64,000 bases of DNA from Pseudomonas sp. LFM046. Lineage in GTDB: Bacteria; Pseudomonadota; Gammaproteobacteria; Pseudomonadales; Pseudomonadaceae. This document shows positions 1 through 12,003 of this stretch, one piece after another. Location of the stretch: positions 2,070,620 through 2,134,619 of the forward strand of contig NZ_JYKO02000001.1 in assembly GCF_000949385.2 (NCBI RefSeq). The letters are read 5' to 3'. Each line of letters opens with the position of its first letter. Position 1 is the first letter of the stretch. Under the pieces are notes generated by a model that ran no database searches, had not been told where the DNA came from, and worked only from the letters and a program-made list of their open reading frames with translations. The position numbers and the translations under genes are program-made.

Positions 1-260
1 CCCAGGCCTTCAACACCGCGCGTATCGAAGCGCTGGAGCTGCAGAACCTGCTGGAAGTCGCTGAAGCCACCGCCATCGCCGCGGAAGTCCGTAAAGAGTC
101 CCGTGGCGCCCATGCCCGCGAAGACTTTGAAGACCGCGACGACGAGAACTGGCTGTGCCACACCCTGTACTTCCCGGGTGAGAAGCGCGTTGCCAAGCGC
201 GCCGTCAACTTCGCGCCGAAGACTGTTCCGGCGTTCGAACCCAAAGTACGTACTTATTAA
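1..260 (+). CDS. sdhA: Succinate dehydrogenase flavoprotein subunit, C-terminal part (5' end outside window)
   Basis: The window opens inside an open frame (first full codon at base 3, stop TAA 258-260) that encodes the last 85 residues of the succinate dehydrogenase flavoprotein. Recognisable pieces are the [17 protein letters not shown] helix, the [10 protein letters not shown] segment, in which the Arg/His residues belong to the conserved C-terminal capping region, and the [12 protein letters not shown] stretch typical of SdhA. The subunit oxidises succinate to fumarate using covalently bound FAD in membrane complex II. sdhB follows 11 bases later, as expected for the sdhCDAB operon. The FAD-binding N-terminal part is not in view. 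Confidence 0.97.
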   Translation, partial: QAFNTARIEALELQNLLEVAEATAIAAEVRKESRGAHAREDFEDRDDENWLCHTLYFPGEKRVAKRAVNFAPKTVPAFEPKVRTY

Positions 261-271
261 GGGTGGCCGAC

Positions 272-988
272 ATGTCCAACAAGCTCACTGTCAGCGTCTA
301 TCGCTACAACCCGGAGCGCGATAGCGCTCCGACCATGCAGGATTTCCAGATCGACACCGACGGCAAGGACGTGATGGTCCTCGACGTGCTGGCCCTGATC
401 AAGGAGCAGGACGAGGGCTTCTCCTATCGTCGCTCCTGCCGTGAAGGCGTCTGCGGTTCCGACGGCATGAACATCAACGGCAAGAACGGCCTGGCGTGCA
501 TCACTCCGCTGTCCGCCGCCGGTCTGAAGGGCGGCAAGCTGGTGATTCGCCCGCTGCCGGGCCTGCCGGTCATCCGTGACCTCGTGGTCGATATGAGCAT
601 CTTCTACAAGCAGTACGAGAAGGTGAAACCCTTCCTGCAGAACGATACTCCGGCTCCGGCCATCGAGCGTCTGCAGTCCCCGGAAGATCGCGAGAAGCTG
701 GACGGTCTGTACGAGTGCATCCTGTGCGCTTGCTGCTCGACCTCCTGCCCGTCCTTCTGGTGGAACCCGGACAAGTTCCTCGGTCCCGCTGCGCTGCTGC
801 AGGCCTACCGTTTCCTGGCCGATAGCCGCGACACCAAGACCGAAGAGCGACTGGCTGCGCTGGACGACCCGTTCAGTGTGTTCCGTTGCCGCGGCATCAT
901 GAACTGCGTGAACGTCTGCCCGAAGGGTCTGAACCCGACCAAGGCTATCGGTCACGTACGCAACATGCTGCTGCAGAGCGGTACCTGA
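272..988 (+). CDS. sdhB: Succinate dehydrogenase iron-sulfur subunit
   Basis: A 238-residue subunit that passes electrons from the SdhA flavin to ubiquinone through three Fe-S clusters. The [2Fe-2S] ligands are visible at Cys56, Cys61 and Cys76 (motif SCREGVCGSDG, with Asp in place of the fourth near Cys as in E. coli). The [4Fe-4S] and [3Fe-4S] ligands lie in CILCACCSTSCP and CRGIMNCVNVCPKG in the C-terminal half. I chose ATG 272, which has an AAGGGTGG ribosome site just upstream. An in-frame GTG at 263 would add three residues, but the ribosome site would then be too close. The gene sits directly behind sdhA and ends 242 bases before sucA. Confidence 0.97.
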   Translation: MSNKLTVSVYRYNPERDSAPTMQDFQIDTDGKDVMVLDVLALIKEQDEGFSYRRSCREGVCGSDGMNINGKNGLACITPLSAAGLKGGKLVIRPLPGLPVIRDLVVDMSIFYKQYEKVKPFLQNDTPAPAIERLQSPEDREKLDGLYECILCACCSTSCPSFWWNPDKFLGPAALLQAYRFLADSRDTKTEERLAALDDPFSVFRCRGIMNCVNVCPKGLNPTKAIGHVRNMLLQSGT

Positions 989-1011
989 TTCGATTGCTGT
1001 ACCCGCAACAC

Positions 1012-1041
1012 CTGCGGTACCGGCCTTGGTCGGTACCGCAG
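1012..1041 (+). promoter_or_regulatory. Perfect 11-bp hairpin between sdhB and sucA
   Basis: Arms CTGCGGTACCG (1012-1022) and CGGTACCGCAG (1031-1041) pair perfectly around an 8-base loop. The hairpin is followed by A-rich rather than T-rich sequence, so it is not a standard intrinsic terminator. It may be an mRNA stabiliser or processing barrier between the sdh and suc parts of the operon. An AT-rich patch at 1079-1096 (TATATATA) could hold a sucA promoter, but I see no convincing -35 box. The rest of 989-1230 shows nothing else. Confidence 0.55.
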
Positions 1042-1230
1042 TAAAACCAGGAACGCAGCCCACAAAGCCGTGTTCCTTATTGAAAAAATATATATAGATG
1101 ACCAGCAGGGGCAACCGGGCTGGTGCCCGGACTATCTGCGGGATCCTTGGTGGCTTCAGTCGCTGTGCCAGGACTTCTTAGCCCTATTGGTTCCATGCCG
1201 GTAGTGTCCCCTTATCGAGGGTGACAAAGC

Positions 1231-4062
1231 ATGCAAGAAAGCGAAATGCAGCGCATGTGGAACAGCGCCCACCTATCCGGTGGTAACGCTGCATATGTGG
1301 AGGAGCTCTATGAGCTCTACCTGCACGATCCCAACGCTGTGCCCGAAGAGTGGCGCACTTACTTCCAGAAGCTGCCGACCGACGGCAATCTTGCCACCGA
1401 CGTTTCGCACTCCACCGTCCGTGATCATTTCGTCCTGCTCGCCAAGAATCAGCGCCGCGCCCAGCCGGTTTCCGCTGGTGCAGTAAGCAGTGAACACGAG
1501 AAGAAGCAGGTTGAAGTCCTGCGTTTGATCCAGGCTTTCCGCATGCGCGGCCATCAGGCCTCCAAGCTCGACCCGCTTGGCCTGTGGCAGCGTCCGGCTC
1601 CGGCTGACCTGTCGATCCGTCACTACGGACTGACCGATGCCGACCTCGATACCACCTTCCGTACTGGTGAGCTCTACATCGGCAAGGAAGAGGCTACTCT
1701 GCGCGAGATTCAGCAGACCCTCAACGAGACGTATTGCCGCACCATCGGTGCCGAGTTCACCCACATCGTCGATTCCGAGCAACGCAAGTGGTTCCAGCAG
1801 CGTCTGGAAAGCGTGCGCGGCCGTCCCGCGTTCTCGCCGGAAGTCCAGAGCCACCTGCTGGAGCGCCTGACCGCTGCCGAAGGCCTGGAGAAGTACCTGG
1901 GCACTAAATACCCGGGCACCAAGCGTTTCGGCCTGGAAGGTGGCGAGAGCCTGATTCCTCTGCTGGACGAGATCATCCAGCGCTCCGGCTCCTATGGCCT
2001 CAAGGAAATCGTCATCGGCATGGCCCACCGCGGCCGTCTGAACGTCCTGGTCAATACCTTCGGCAAGAACCCGCGCGATCTGTTCGACGAGTTCGAAGGC
2101 AAGAAGACCGAGGGTCTGTCCTCCGGTGACGTGAAGTACCACCAGGGCTTCTCCTCCAACGTCATGACCCCGGGCGGCGAAGTCCACCTGGCCCTGGCGT
2201 TCAACCCGTCCCACCTGGAAATCGTTTCCCCGGTGGTCGAGGGTTCCGTGCGTGCCCGTCAGGACCGCCGCCAGGACAAGACCGGCGACAAGGTTCTGCC
2301 GATCTCCATCCACGGCGACGCGGCCTTTGCCGGTCAGGGCGTGGTCATGGAAACCTTCCAGATGTCGCAGACCCGTGGCTACAAGACGGGCGGCACCATC
2401 CACATCGTCATCAACAACCAGGTTGGCTTCACCACCAGCCGTCCGGAAGACTCTCGCTCCACCGAGTACTGCACCGACGTCGCCAAGATGATCCAGGCGC
2501 CGATCCTGCACGTGAACGGTGACGACCCGGAAGCCGTACTGTTCGTGACCCAGCTGGCTGTCGACTACCGCATGCAGTTCAAGCGTGACGTGGTCATCGA
2601 CCTGGTCTGCTACCGCCGTCGTGGCCACAACGAGGCCGACGAGCCTAGCGGCACCCAGCCGCTGATGTACCAGCAGATCACCAAGCAGCGCACCACCCGT
2701 GAGCTGTACGCCGATGCCCTGAGCGCCTCCAGCGTTCTGGATGTCGCTGCCATTCAGGCCAAGGTGGACGAGTACCGTACCGCCCTGGACAACGGCCAGC
2801 ACGTGGTGAAGAGCCTGGTGAAGGAGCCCAACAAGGAGCTCTTCGTCGACTGGCGCCCCTACCTGGGCCATGCCTGGACTGCCCGCCACGACACCCGCTT
2901 CGATCTGAAGACCCTACAGGAACTCTCCACCAAGCTGCAGGAGATCCCGGAAGGCTTCGTGGTCCAGCGCCAGGTCGCCAAGATCCTCGAAGACCGCCAG
3001 AAGATGGGCGCCGGCGCCATGCCGATCAACTGGGGCTACGCCGAGACCATGGCCTACGCCACCCTGTTGTTCGAAGGCCACCCGGTTCGCATCACCGGCC
3101 AGGACGTGGGCCGTGGCACCTTCTCGCACCGCCACGCGGCGCTGCACAGCCAGAAGGACGCCAGGACCTACCTGCCGCTGCAGCACCTGTTCGCTGATCA
3201 GCCGAAGTTCGATCTTTACGACTCGTACCTGTCGGAAGAGGCGGTACTGGCGTTCGAATACGGCTACTCCACCACCACGCCGAACGCGCTGGTGATCTGG
3301 GAAGCCCAGTTCGGTGACTTCGCCAACGGCGCCCAGGTGGTGGTCGACCAGTTCATCACCAGCGGCGAGCACAAGTGGGGTCGCCTGTGCGGCCTGACCA
3401 TGCTGCTGCCCCACGGCTACGAAGGCCAGGGGCCGGAGCACTCCTCTGCGCGCCTGGAGCGTTACCTGCAGCTGTGCGCCGAGCACAACATCCAGGTCTG
3501 TGTGCCGACCACTCCGGCGCAGGTCTACCACATGCTGCGCCGCCAGGTGATCCGCCCGCTGCGCAAGCCGCTGGTGGCCCTGACTCCGAAGTCCCTGCTT
3601 CGTCACAAGCTGGCCATCTCGACCCTGGAAGATCTGGCCGAAGGCTCCTTCCAGACCGTCATCGACGAGATCGACGCGATCGATCCGAAGAAAGTGGACC
3701 GCCTGATCCTGTGCAGCGGCAAGGTCTATTACGACTTGCTGGAGAAGCGTCGTGCCGAAGGCCGCGAAGATATCGCCATCGTGCGTATCGAGCAGCTGTA
3801 TCCGTTCCCTGAGGACGACCTGGCTGAAGTTCTGGCTCCGTACAAGAACCTCAAGCACATCGTCTGGTGCCAGGAAGAGCCGATGAACCAGGGCGCCTGG
3901 TATTGCAGCCAGCACCACATGCGTCGCGTCGCGGCAGCCCACAAGAAGGGTCTGTTCCTCGAGTACGCCGGTCGTGAAGGCTCCGCAGCACCGGCTTGCG
4001 GCTACGCCTCCATGCACGCTGAGCAGCAGGAAAAACTGCTGCAAGACGCCTTTACTGTTTAA
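1231..4062 (+). CDS. sucA: 2-oxoglutarate dehydrogenase E1 component
   Basis: 943 residues, the normal length for this thiamine-diphosphate enzyme, which decarboxylates 2-oxoglutarate and passes succinyl to the E2 lipoyl arm. Visible landmarks are the N-terminal E2-binding segment (YVEELYELYLHDPNAVPEEW, about residues 22-41), the MAHRGRLNVLVN motif near 263-274, the thiamine-diphosphate motif GDAAFAGQGV near 362-371 and the second-domain histidine-rich FSHRHAALHSQ motif. Start ATG 1231 follows GAGGGTGAC. It opens the sucAB-lpd-sucCD run, which is co-directional throughout. The protein is complete with no frameshift. Confidence 0.98.
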   Translation: MQESEMQRMWNSAHLSGGNAAYVEELYELYLHDPNAVPEEWRTYFQKLPTDGNLATDVSHSTVRDHFVLLAKNQRRAQPVSAGAVSSEHEKKQVEVLRLIQAFRMRGHQASKLDPLGLWQRPAPADLSIRHYGLTDADLDTTFRTGELYIGKEEATLREIQQTLNETYCRTIGAEFTHIVDSEQRKWFQQRLESVRGRPAFSPEVQSHLLERLTAAEGLEKYLGTKYPGTKRFGLEGGESLIPLLDEIIQRSGSYGLKEIVIGMAHRGRLNVLVNTFGKNPRDLFDEFEGKKTEGLSSGDVKYHQGFSSNVMTPGGEVHLALAFNPSHLEIVSPVVEGSVRARQDRRQDKTGDKVLPISIHGDAAFAGQGVVMETFQMSQTRGYKTGGTIHIVINNQVGFTTSRPEDSRSTEYCTDVAKMIQAPILHVNGDDPEAVLFVTQLAVDYRMQFKRDVVIDLVCYRRRGHNEADEPSGTQPLMYQQITKQRTTRELYADALSASSVLDVAAIQAKVDEYRTALDNGQHVVKSLVKEPNKELFVDWRPYLGHAWTARHDTRFDLKTLQELSTKLQEIPEGFVVQRQVAKILEDRQKMGAGAMPINWGYAETMAYATLLFEGHPVRITGQDVGRGTFSHRHAALHSQKDARTYLPLQHLFADQPKFDLYDSYLSEEAVLAFEYGYSTTTPNALVIWEAQFGDFANGAQVVVDQFITSGEHKWGRLCGLTMLLPHGYEGQGPEHSSARLERYLQLCAEHNIQVCVPTTPAQVYHMLRRQVIRPLRKPLVALTPKSLLRHKLAISTLEDLAEGSFQTVIDEIDAIDPKKVDRLILCSGKVYYDLLEKRRAEGREDIAIVRIEQLYPFPEDDLAEVLAPYKNLKHIVWCQEEPMNQGAWYCSQHHMRRVAAAHKKGLFLEYAGREGSAAPACGYASMHAEQQEKLLQDAFTV

Positions 4063-4106
4063 CGCCTTCGCGCAGAAGAAACCGAATTAGATAGGAACCC
4101 TGAATA

Positions 4107-5339
4107 ATGGCTATCGAGATCAAAGCCCCCACTTTCCCGGAATCGGTTGCCGACGGCACCGTGGCTACCTGGCACAAGAAGCCGGGCGATGCAGTCAAGC
4201 GCGACGAGCTGATCGTTGACATCGAAACCGACAAAGTGGTCATGGAAGTCCTGGCTGAAGCCGACGGCGTCCTGGCTGAAATCGTCAAGAACGAGGGCGA
4301 CACCGTCCTCAGCGGCGAACTGCTCGGCAAGCTGAACGCTGGCGCTGCTGCTGCCGCTCCTGCCGCCGCCGCTCCGGCTGCTGCTCCCGCTGCCCAGGCT
4401 GCTGCTCCTGCCGCCGCTGCCGGCGACGACGCCATCCTGTCCCCGGCCGCCCGCAAGCTGGCCGAGGAGAACGGCATCGACCCGAACAGCATCGCCGGTA
4501 CCGGCAAGGGCGGTCGCGTAACCAAGGAAGACGTGGTTGCCGCCGTTGAAGCCAAGAAGTCCGCCCCGGCTGCTGCTCCTGCCGCTGCCAAGCCGGCCGC
4601 TCCGGCTGGCGAGGCACCGATCTTCGGCGCTGGCGATCGCATCGAGAAGCGCGTGCCGATGACCCGCCTGCGTGCCAAGGTCGCCGAGCGCCTGGTCGAA
4701 GCCCAGTCCACCATGGCCATGCTGACTACCTACAACGAAGTCAACATGAAGCCGATCATGGACCTGCGTGCCAAGTACAAGGACCTGTTCGAGAAGAAGC
4801 ACAACGGCATTCGCCTGGGCTTCATGTCCTTCTTCGTCAAGGCGGCCACCGAGGCGCTCAAGCGCTTCCCGGGCGTCAACGCGTCGATCGACGGCAACGA
4901 CATCGTCTACCACGGCTACCAGGACATCGGCGTTGCCGTATCCAGCGACCGTGGCCTGGTGGTACCGGTGCTGCGCAATGCCGAGTTCATGAGCCTGGCT
5001 GAAATCGAAGGCGGCATCGCTGACTTCGGCAAGAAGGCCAAGGCCGGCAAGCTGACCATCGAGGAGATGACTGGCGGTACCTTCACCATCTCCAACGGTG
5101 GCGTGTTCGGATCGCTGCTCTCCAGCCCGATCGTCAACCCGCCGCAAACCGCCATCCTCGGCATGCACAAGATCCAGGAACGCCCGATGGCCGTTAACGG
5201 TCAGGTCGTGATCCTGCCGATGATGTACCTGGCCCTGTCCTACGACCACCGCCTGATCGATGGCAAGGAGGCTGTAAGCTTCCTGGTCACCATCAAGGAC
5301 CTGCTGGAAGACCCGGCTCGTCTGCTGCTCGACATCTGA
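4107..5339 (+). CDS. sucB: 2-oxoglutarate dehydrogenase E2, dihydrolipoyl succinyltransferase
   Basis: 410 residues. Domain order is visible: a lipoyl domain (1-77) with the lipoylated lysine at position 43 in ETDKVVMEV, a long Ala/Pro linker, a peripheral-subunit-binding domain at about 108-145 ([15 protein letters not shown]), a second Ala/Pro linker, and the catalytic acyltransferase domain. The active-site His and Asp sit in the C-terminal SYDHRLIDG (His381, Asp385). It transfers succinyl from E1 to CoA and forms the 24-mer core of the complex. The gene starts 44 bases after sucA behind a purine-rich TAGGAA site. Confidence 0.98.
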   Translation: MAIEIKAPTFPESVADGTVATWHKKPGDAVKRDELIVDIETDKVVMEVLAEADGVLAEIVKNEGDTVLSGELLGKLNAGAAAAAPAAAAPAAAPAAQAAAPAAAAGDDAILSPAARKLAEENGIDPNSIAGTGKGGRVTKEDVVAAVEAKKSAPAAAPAAAKPAAPAGEAPIFGAGDRIEKRVPMTRLRAKVAERLVEAQSTMAMLTTYNEVNMKPIMDLRAKYKDLFEKKHNGIRLGFMSFFVKAATEALKRFPGVNASIDGNDIVYHGYQDIGVAVSSDRGLVVPVLRNAEFMSLAEIEGGIADFGKKAKAGKLTIEEMTGGTFTISNGGVFGSLLSSPIVNPPQTAILGMHKIQERPMAVNGQVVILPMMYLALSYDHRLIDGKEAVSFLVTIKDLLEDPARLLLDI

Positions 5340-5359
5340 TCGGCAGTCTCTCTTCACGG

Positions 5360-5380
5360 CGGCCCCCCTTACAGGGGCCG
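5360..5380 (+). promoter_or_regulatory. Hairpin in the sucB-lpdG gap
   Basis: CGGCCCC (5360-5366) and GGGGCCG (5374-5380) form a 7-bp GC stem, 29 bases before lpdG. Only a poor T-stretch follows. It is probably an intra-operon attenuating or mRNA-stability element rather than a full terminator. Confidence 0.4.
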
Positions 5381-5405
5381 TCCGGTTTCATACGAGAAGG
5401 AATGA

Positions 5406-6845
<1,440 letters not shown>

Positions 6846-6853
6846 GCGACATC

Positions 6854-6887
6854 CCCTGCACAGGCCGCGCGCGTGGGCTGTGCAGGG
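6854..6887 (+). promoter_or_regulatory. Perfect 10-bp hairpin between lpdG and sucC
   Basis: CCCTGCACAG (6854-6863) pairs with CTGTGCAGGG (6878-6887). No T-tract follows, so full termination is doubtful. The lpdG-sucC gap is 201 bases, the longest within the suc genes, and could also hold a secondary promoter that I cannot place. Confidence 0.45.
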
Positions 6888-7046
6888 TTCAGAACCACGG
6901 CGGGTGGCCCGTCGTGAGCACCGGTTGAATGATCGGAGTTCACCGCGGAAATCCCGCCGGACTGCCTTCAACAGCAGTCACAGGTGGCGCGGCACCACGA
7001 ATGCAGCGCCGAATGCGCAATACCTAAACGAAGACGGTAGACAAGC

Positions 7047-8212
<1,166 letters not shown>

Positions 8213-8213
<1 letters not shown>

Positions 8214-9100
8214 TGAGCGTCCTGATCAACAAAGACACCAAAGTCATCTGCCAGGGCTTCACCGGTAGCCAGGGTACTTTCCACTCCGAACAAGCCATCG
8301 CCTACGGCACCAAGATGGTCGGCGGCGTGACCCCCGGCAAGGGCGGCACCACCCACCTGGGCCTGCCGGTGTTCAACACCGTCAAGGAAGCCGTTGAAGC
8401 CACCGGCGCTGAAGCTTCGGTGATCTACGTTCCGGCTCCCTTCTGCAAGGACTCCATCCTGGAAGCGGCCAACGGCGGCATCAAGCTGATCGTCTGCATC
8501 ACCGAGGGCATCCCCACCCTCGACATGCTGGACGCCAAGGTGAAGTGCGACGAGCTGGGCGTACGCCTGATCGGCCCGAACTGCCCGGGCGTGATCACTC
8601 CCGGCGAGTGCAAGATCGGCATCATGCCGGGTCACATCCACCTGCCGGGCAAGGTAGGCATCGTGTCGCGTTCCGGCACCCTGACCTATGAAGCCGTGAA
8701 GCAGACCACCGACGCCGGCTTCGGCCAGTCCACCTGCGTGGGCATCGGCGGTGACCCGATCCCGGGCTCCAACTTCATCGACATCCTGAAGCTGTTCCAG
8801 GAAGACCCGCAGACCGAAGCCATCGTGATGATCGGCGAAATCGGCGGTTCCGCTGAAGAAGAAGCTGCTGCCTTCATCAAGGCCAACGTGACCAAGCCGG
8901 TGGTGTCCTACATCGCTGGTGTAACCGCACCGCCCGGCAAGCGCATGGGTCACGCGGGCGCCATCATCTCCGGTGGCAAGGGCACTGCGGACGAGAAGTT
9001 CGCTGCCCTGCAGGACGCTGGTGTGAAAACCGTGCGTTCCCTGGCTGACATCGGCAAGGCCCTGGCCGAGCTGACCGGCTGGGAAGTCAAGAACGCCTAA
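8213..9100 (+). CDS. sucD: Succinyl-CoA synthetase alpha subunit
   Basis: 295 residues with a Rossmann-type CoA-binding domain ([16 protein letters not shown]) and a ligase domain containing [13 protein letters not shown]. The phosphorylated histidine is in [11 protein letters not shown] (His247). It carries the phosphohistidine intermediate and binds CoA. Translation is coupled to sucC by a one-base overlap. It is the last gene of the operon; a strong terminator follows 17 bases after the stop. Confidence 0.98.
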
Positions 9101-9117
9101 GGCCTCTTGACCCGTAC

Positions 9118-9143
9118 AAAGGCCACCCTTCGGGGTGGCCTTT
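9118..9143 (+). terminator. Intrinsic terminator of the suc operon
   Basis: AAAGGCCACCC, loop TTCG, then GGGTGGCCTTT form an 11-bp stem with a UUCG tetraloop and a short T-run, 17 bases after sucD. Confidence 0.9.
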
Positions 9144-9184
9144 GTCGTTTCTGGTGCAACTTTCAAATTGCTCGGTGCAACCAT

Positions 9185-9269
9185 CTGTCGGACAAGCGAC
9201 AGAATCGGTTGCCACTCCGACAGCCTGATCCAAGTCAGGAGCAACCCTCGGTAAAATCGGTAGGGTTGC
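9185..9269 (+). promoter_or_regulatory. Structured brnQ upstream region with nested inverted repeats
   Basis: The 265 bases between the suc terminator and brnQ contain CTGTCGG/CCGACAG arms (9185-9191, 9217-9223) and an 8-bp perfect pair GCAACCCT/AGGGTTGC (9241-9248, 9262-9269). They could be operator or leader-RNA structures of brnQ. I recognise no known riboswitch and cannot place promoter boxes with confidence. Confidence 0.3.
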
Positions 9270-9408
9270 AAGCATTCCGCTCGCCGAGCCCCAAAAGGGC
9301 AGAGGTCGGGCACTAGCGATCAATCCCAAACGGATGGATGACGTTTCCCCCGACCCAATCGGGAAACCCCTTCGGTAAACCCTGTTTCAGCGATGTGGTA
9401 ATTCCCCA

Positions 9409-10722
9409 ATGAAATCCTTGAAAGGCCAGGACATCCTGGCGCTTGGCTTCATGACGTTCGCCCTGTTCGTCGGAGCCGGCAATATCATTTTCCCGCCCAT
9501 TGTCGGTCTGCAGTCCGGTCCCCATGTCTGGATGGCTGCCCTGGGCTTCCTGATCACTGCCGTCGGCCTGCCGGTCGTCACGGTCATCGCCCTGGCCAAG
9601 GTCGGCGGTGCCATGGACTCCCTCAGCAGCCCCATCGGCAAGACCGCTGGTGTGCTGCTTGCCGCGGTCTGCTACCTGTCGGTGGGCCCGCTGTTCGCGA
9701 CGCCCCGCACCGCCACCGTGTCCTTCGAAGTGGGGCTGGCGCCTCTGACCGGCGATACCCCGCTGGCCCTGTTCGCCTACAGCCTGGTGTATTTCCTGGT
9801 GGTCCTGGCGGTATCCCTCTATCCGGGGCGTCTGCTGGACACCGTGGGGCGCGTACTGGCGCCGATGAAGATCGTCGCCCTGGCCATTCTCGGCATCGCC
9901 GCCTTCATGCTGCCCATGGGCGAGATTGGTGACGCTACCCCGGCCTATCAGGCTGCACCGTTCTCCCAGGGCTTCATCAATGGCTACCTGACCATGGATA
10001 CCCTGGGCGCCCTGGTGTTCGGCATCGTCATCGTCAACGCGATCCGCTCCCGCGGCGTCGAGTCGCCTCGGCTGATTACCCGCTACGCCATCATCGCCGG
10101 CCTGATCGCCGGTGTCGGCCTGGCGCTGGTCTACATCAGCCTGTTCCGCCTGGGTGCCAACAGTCACGACATCGCCGGCACGGCCACCAACGGTGCCGCG
10201 GTCCTGCATGCCTATGTGCAACACACCTTCGGCAATCTCGGCAGCACCTTCCTCGCACTGCTGATCTCCCTGGCCTGCCTGGTGACCGCCGTGGGTCTGA
10301 CCTGCGCCTGTGCGGAGTACTTCAGCCGCCTGTTGCCGCTGTCCTACCGCAGTCTGGTGATCATCCTCGCCACCTTCAGCCTGGTGGTCTCCAACCTGGG
10401 CCTGACCAAGCTGATCCAGGTGTCGGTACCGGTGCTCACTGCCATCTATCCGCCGTGCATCGTGCTGGTGGCCCTGAGCTTCTGCCTGGGGCTGTGGCAC
10501 TCCCCAGGGCGCGTGGTCGCTCCAGTGATGGTGGTGTCGCTGCTGTTCGGCCTGGTTGACGCCCTGAAGGGCGCCGGACTGGCCGGCTGGATGCCCCAGT
10601 GGCTGTCCCACCTGCCATTGTCCGAGCAGGGCCTCGCCTGGCTGCTGCCGGCCGTTGCCGCCCTCGCCGTGGCGAGCATCTGCGACCGTCTGCTGGGCAA
10701 GCCGGTGGAAGTCGTCGCCTGA
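9409..10722 (+). CDS. brnQ: Branched-chain amino acid:cation symporter
   Basis: 437 residues, almost entirely hydrophobic with about 12 membrane segments. The N terminus [20 protein letters not shown] and the motif [16 protein letters not shown] are typical of the LIVCS family (BrnQ/BraB). The family imports leucine, isoleucine and valine with Na+ or H+ at the inner membrane. It stands alone between two terminators. The PAO1 counterpart at this position is, from memory, braB. I see no damage to the reading frame. Confidence 0.95.
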   Translation: MKSLKGQDILALGFMTFALFVGAGNIIFPPIVGLQSGPHVWMAALGFLITAVGLPVVTVIALAKVGGAMDSLSSPIGKTAGVLLAAVCYLSVGPLFATPRTATVSFEVGLAPLTGDTPLALFAYSLVYFLVVLAVSLYPGRLLDTVGRVLAPMKIVALAILGIAAFMLPMGEIGDATPAYQAAPFSQGFINGYLTMDTLGALVFGIVIVNAIRSRGVESPRLITRYAIIAGLIAGVGLALVYISLFRLGANSHDIAGTATNGAAVLHAYVQHTFGNLGSTFLALLISLACLVTAVGLTCACAEYFSRLLPLSYRSLVIILATFSLVVSNLGLTKLIQVSVPVLTAIYPPCIVLVALSFCLGLWHSPGRVVAPVMVVSLLFGLVDALKGAGLAGWMPQWLSHLPLSEQGLAWLLPAVAALAVASICDRLLGKPVEVVA

Positions 10723-10741
10723 GTGTCGAACTCATGCACGA

Positions 10742-10767
10742 GAGGCCGCCTTCGGGCGGCCTTTTTC
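10742..10767 (+). terminator. Intrinsic terminator after brnQ
   Basis: GGCCGCC, loop TTCG, GGCGGCC followed by TTTTT, starting 20 bases after the brnQ stop. Confidence 0.9.
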
Positions 10768-10792
10768 ATGACGGTGCCCTCTGACGCACGGC

Positions 10793-10798
10793 TATAAT
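10793..10798 (+). promoter_or_regulatory. Candidate sigma-70 -10 box for the DUF599-MAPEG pair
   Basis: A perfect TATAAT lies 26 bases before the DUF599 start. The best -35 match (ATGACG, 10768-10773) is at a loose 19-base spacing. Confidence 0.45.
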
Positions 10799-10824
10799 CC
10801 GCGACGTTCTTCCAAGGAATTTGC

Positions 10825-11559
10825 ATGTCGACCATTCTGCACAATTGGCCGCACCTGCTGGCCATGCTGTGGTTCATCACCTGCTGGGTGGGCTACACCC
10901 GCTACGCCATCTGGAAGGGCAGGGATACCGCCTGCCTGGCTTCGGTGCTGCATCTCTACCGCGAGGACTGGATGCGCCGCCTGCTGCTGCGGGATAACCG
11001 TATCGCCGACGCCAGCGTGATCGGCAACCTGGAGCGCAACGCGTCGTTCTTCGCCTCCAGCACGCTGATCATCCTGGCCGGTATTCTCACGGTCCTCGGT
11101 TCCACCGATCGCGCGGTCTCGGTGCTGCAGGACCTGCCATTCGTGCAGGCCGCCAGCACGGGCGTCTCCGAGCTGAAGCTGCTGGGGCTGGCGGTGGTCT
11201 TCGTCTATGCCTTCTTCACCTTCAGTTGGTGCATGCGCCAGTACAATTTCGCCGCCATCCTGGTGGGCTCGGCGCCCATGATCGGTGAAAAGCACGTCAG
11301 CGAGCTGGAAAGGAAAGCCTTTGCCGAACGCACCGCGCGGGTGATCTCGCTTGCGGCCAACCAGTTCAACTTCGGCCTGCGCAGCTACTACTTCGGCCTG
11401 GCCATGCTGGCCTGGTTCATCAACCCCTGGTTCTTCATCTTCGTGACCTCGGGCGTTGTCCTGGTGCTCTACCGCCGTGAGTTCCATTCCGATGTGCTGG
11501 ATGTGATGGTCTATACCCCGACGCAGGCGCTGGAATCACACAAGGAGCAAGTCGAATGA
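10825..11559 (+). CDS. DUF599 family membrane protein
   Basis: 244 residues with four to five hydrophobic segments (about 8-28, 75-95, 115-140, 185-225). It matches the DUF599 pattern, with WYTRYA-like N-terminal residues (GYTRYAIWKG) and the FSWCMRQYNFAAILVGSAP motif. The family is widespread in proteobacteria and has no established function. The start has AAGGAA upstream. Its stop overlaps the next gene by four bases (ATGA), so the two are one transcript, and the partner's membrane location suggests a shared envelope role. Confidence 0.85.
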   Translation: MSTILHNWPHLLAMLWFITCWVGYTRYAIWKGRDTACLASVLHLYREDWMRRLLLRDNRIADASVIGNLERNASFFASSTLIILAGILTVLGSTDRAVSVLQDLPFVQAASTGVSELKLLGLAVVFVYAFFTFSWCMRQYNFAAILVGSAPMIGEKHVSELERKAFAERTARVISLAANQFNFGLRSYYFGLAMLAWFINPWFFIFVTSGVVLVLYRREFHSDVLDVMVYTPTQALESHKEQVE

Positions 11560-11945
11560 GTATCCCGTTCTGGTGCCTGTTCTTTGCGGCCTTGCTCATT
11601 TACCTGGCGAAGATTCCTGTGGCCAAGGCCATGCGGGAGGAGGGCGGCGGCTACGACAATCGCAACCCTCGAGCGCAGCAGGCGCGCCTGTCAGGTCTTG
11701 GCGCTCGGGCGGTGGCGGCGCACCAGAACAGCATCGAGATCTTCCCGCTGTTCGCCGCCGGCGTGCTGGTGGCCCACAGCACCCAGACCCAGGGCTACTT
11801 CATCGATCTGCTGGCCGCGCTGTTCGTTGTCTCGCGGGTCCTCTACCTGTTCCTGTACTGGAACGACAAGTCCAGTCTGCGCAGCCTGGTTTGGGTTGTC
11901 GGCCTGCTCTGTTGCCTGTTGCTGATGCTGAGCCCCGCGCTCTGA
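11556..11945 (+). CDS. MAPEG family membrane protein
   Basis: 129 residues with four predicted membrane helices. The pattern YDNRNPRAQQARLSGLGARAVAAHQNSIEIFPLFAAGVL matches the MAPEG superfamily (membrane-associated eicosanoid/glutathione metabolism); the AHQNSIE motif is diagnostic. The role in bacteria is unknown; some relatives have glutathione-dependent activity. It overlaps the upstream DUF599 gene by ATGA. A terminator follows directly. Confidence 0.88.
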   Translation: MSIPFWCLFFAALLIYLAKIPVAKAMREEGGGYDNRNPRAQQARLSGLGARAVAAHQNSIEIFPLFAAGVLVAHSTQTQGYFIDLLAALFVVSRVLYLFLYWNDKSSLRSLVWVVGLLCCLLLMLSPAL

Positions 11946-11958
11946 AGGCACAAAAAAA

Positions 11959-11982
11959 CAAGGCCCGCATAGGCGGGCCTTG
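11959..11982. terminator. Bidirectional terminator between convergent genes
   Basis: CAAGGCCCGC/GCGGGCCTTG stem around a four-base loop between the MAPEG gene (+) and the lipoprotein gene (-). It is preceded by AAAAAAAC and followed by TCATTT, so it can work on both strands. Confidence 0.85.
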
Positions 11983-12003
11983 TCATTTCAGGAGGCTGAG
12001 CCC

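Noticed and set aside
1079..1096. TATATATA as a sucA promoter
   Set aside because: No acceptable -35 box at 16-18 bases; kept only as a note under the hairpin entry.
1273..4044. Long open frames antisense to sucA (538 and 376 codons) and similar frames opposite other core genes
   Set aside because: They mirror the third-position GC bias of a well-identified gene, have low-complexity Gln/His/Gly-rich translations and no recognisable domains.
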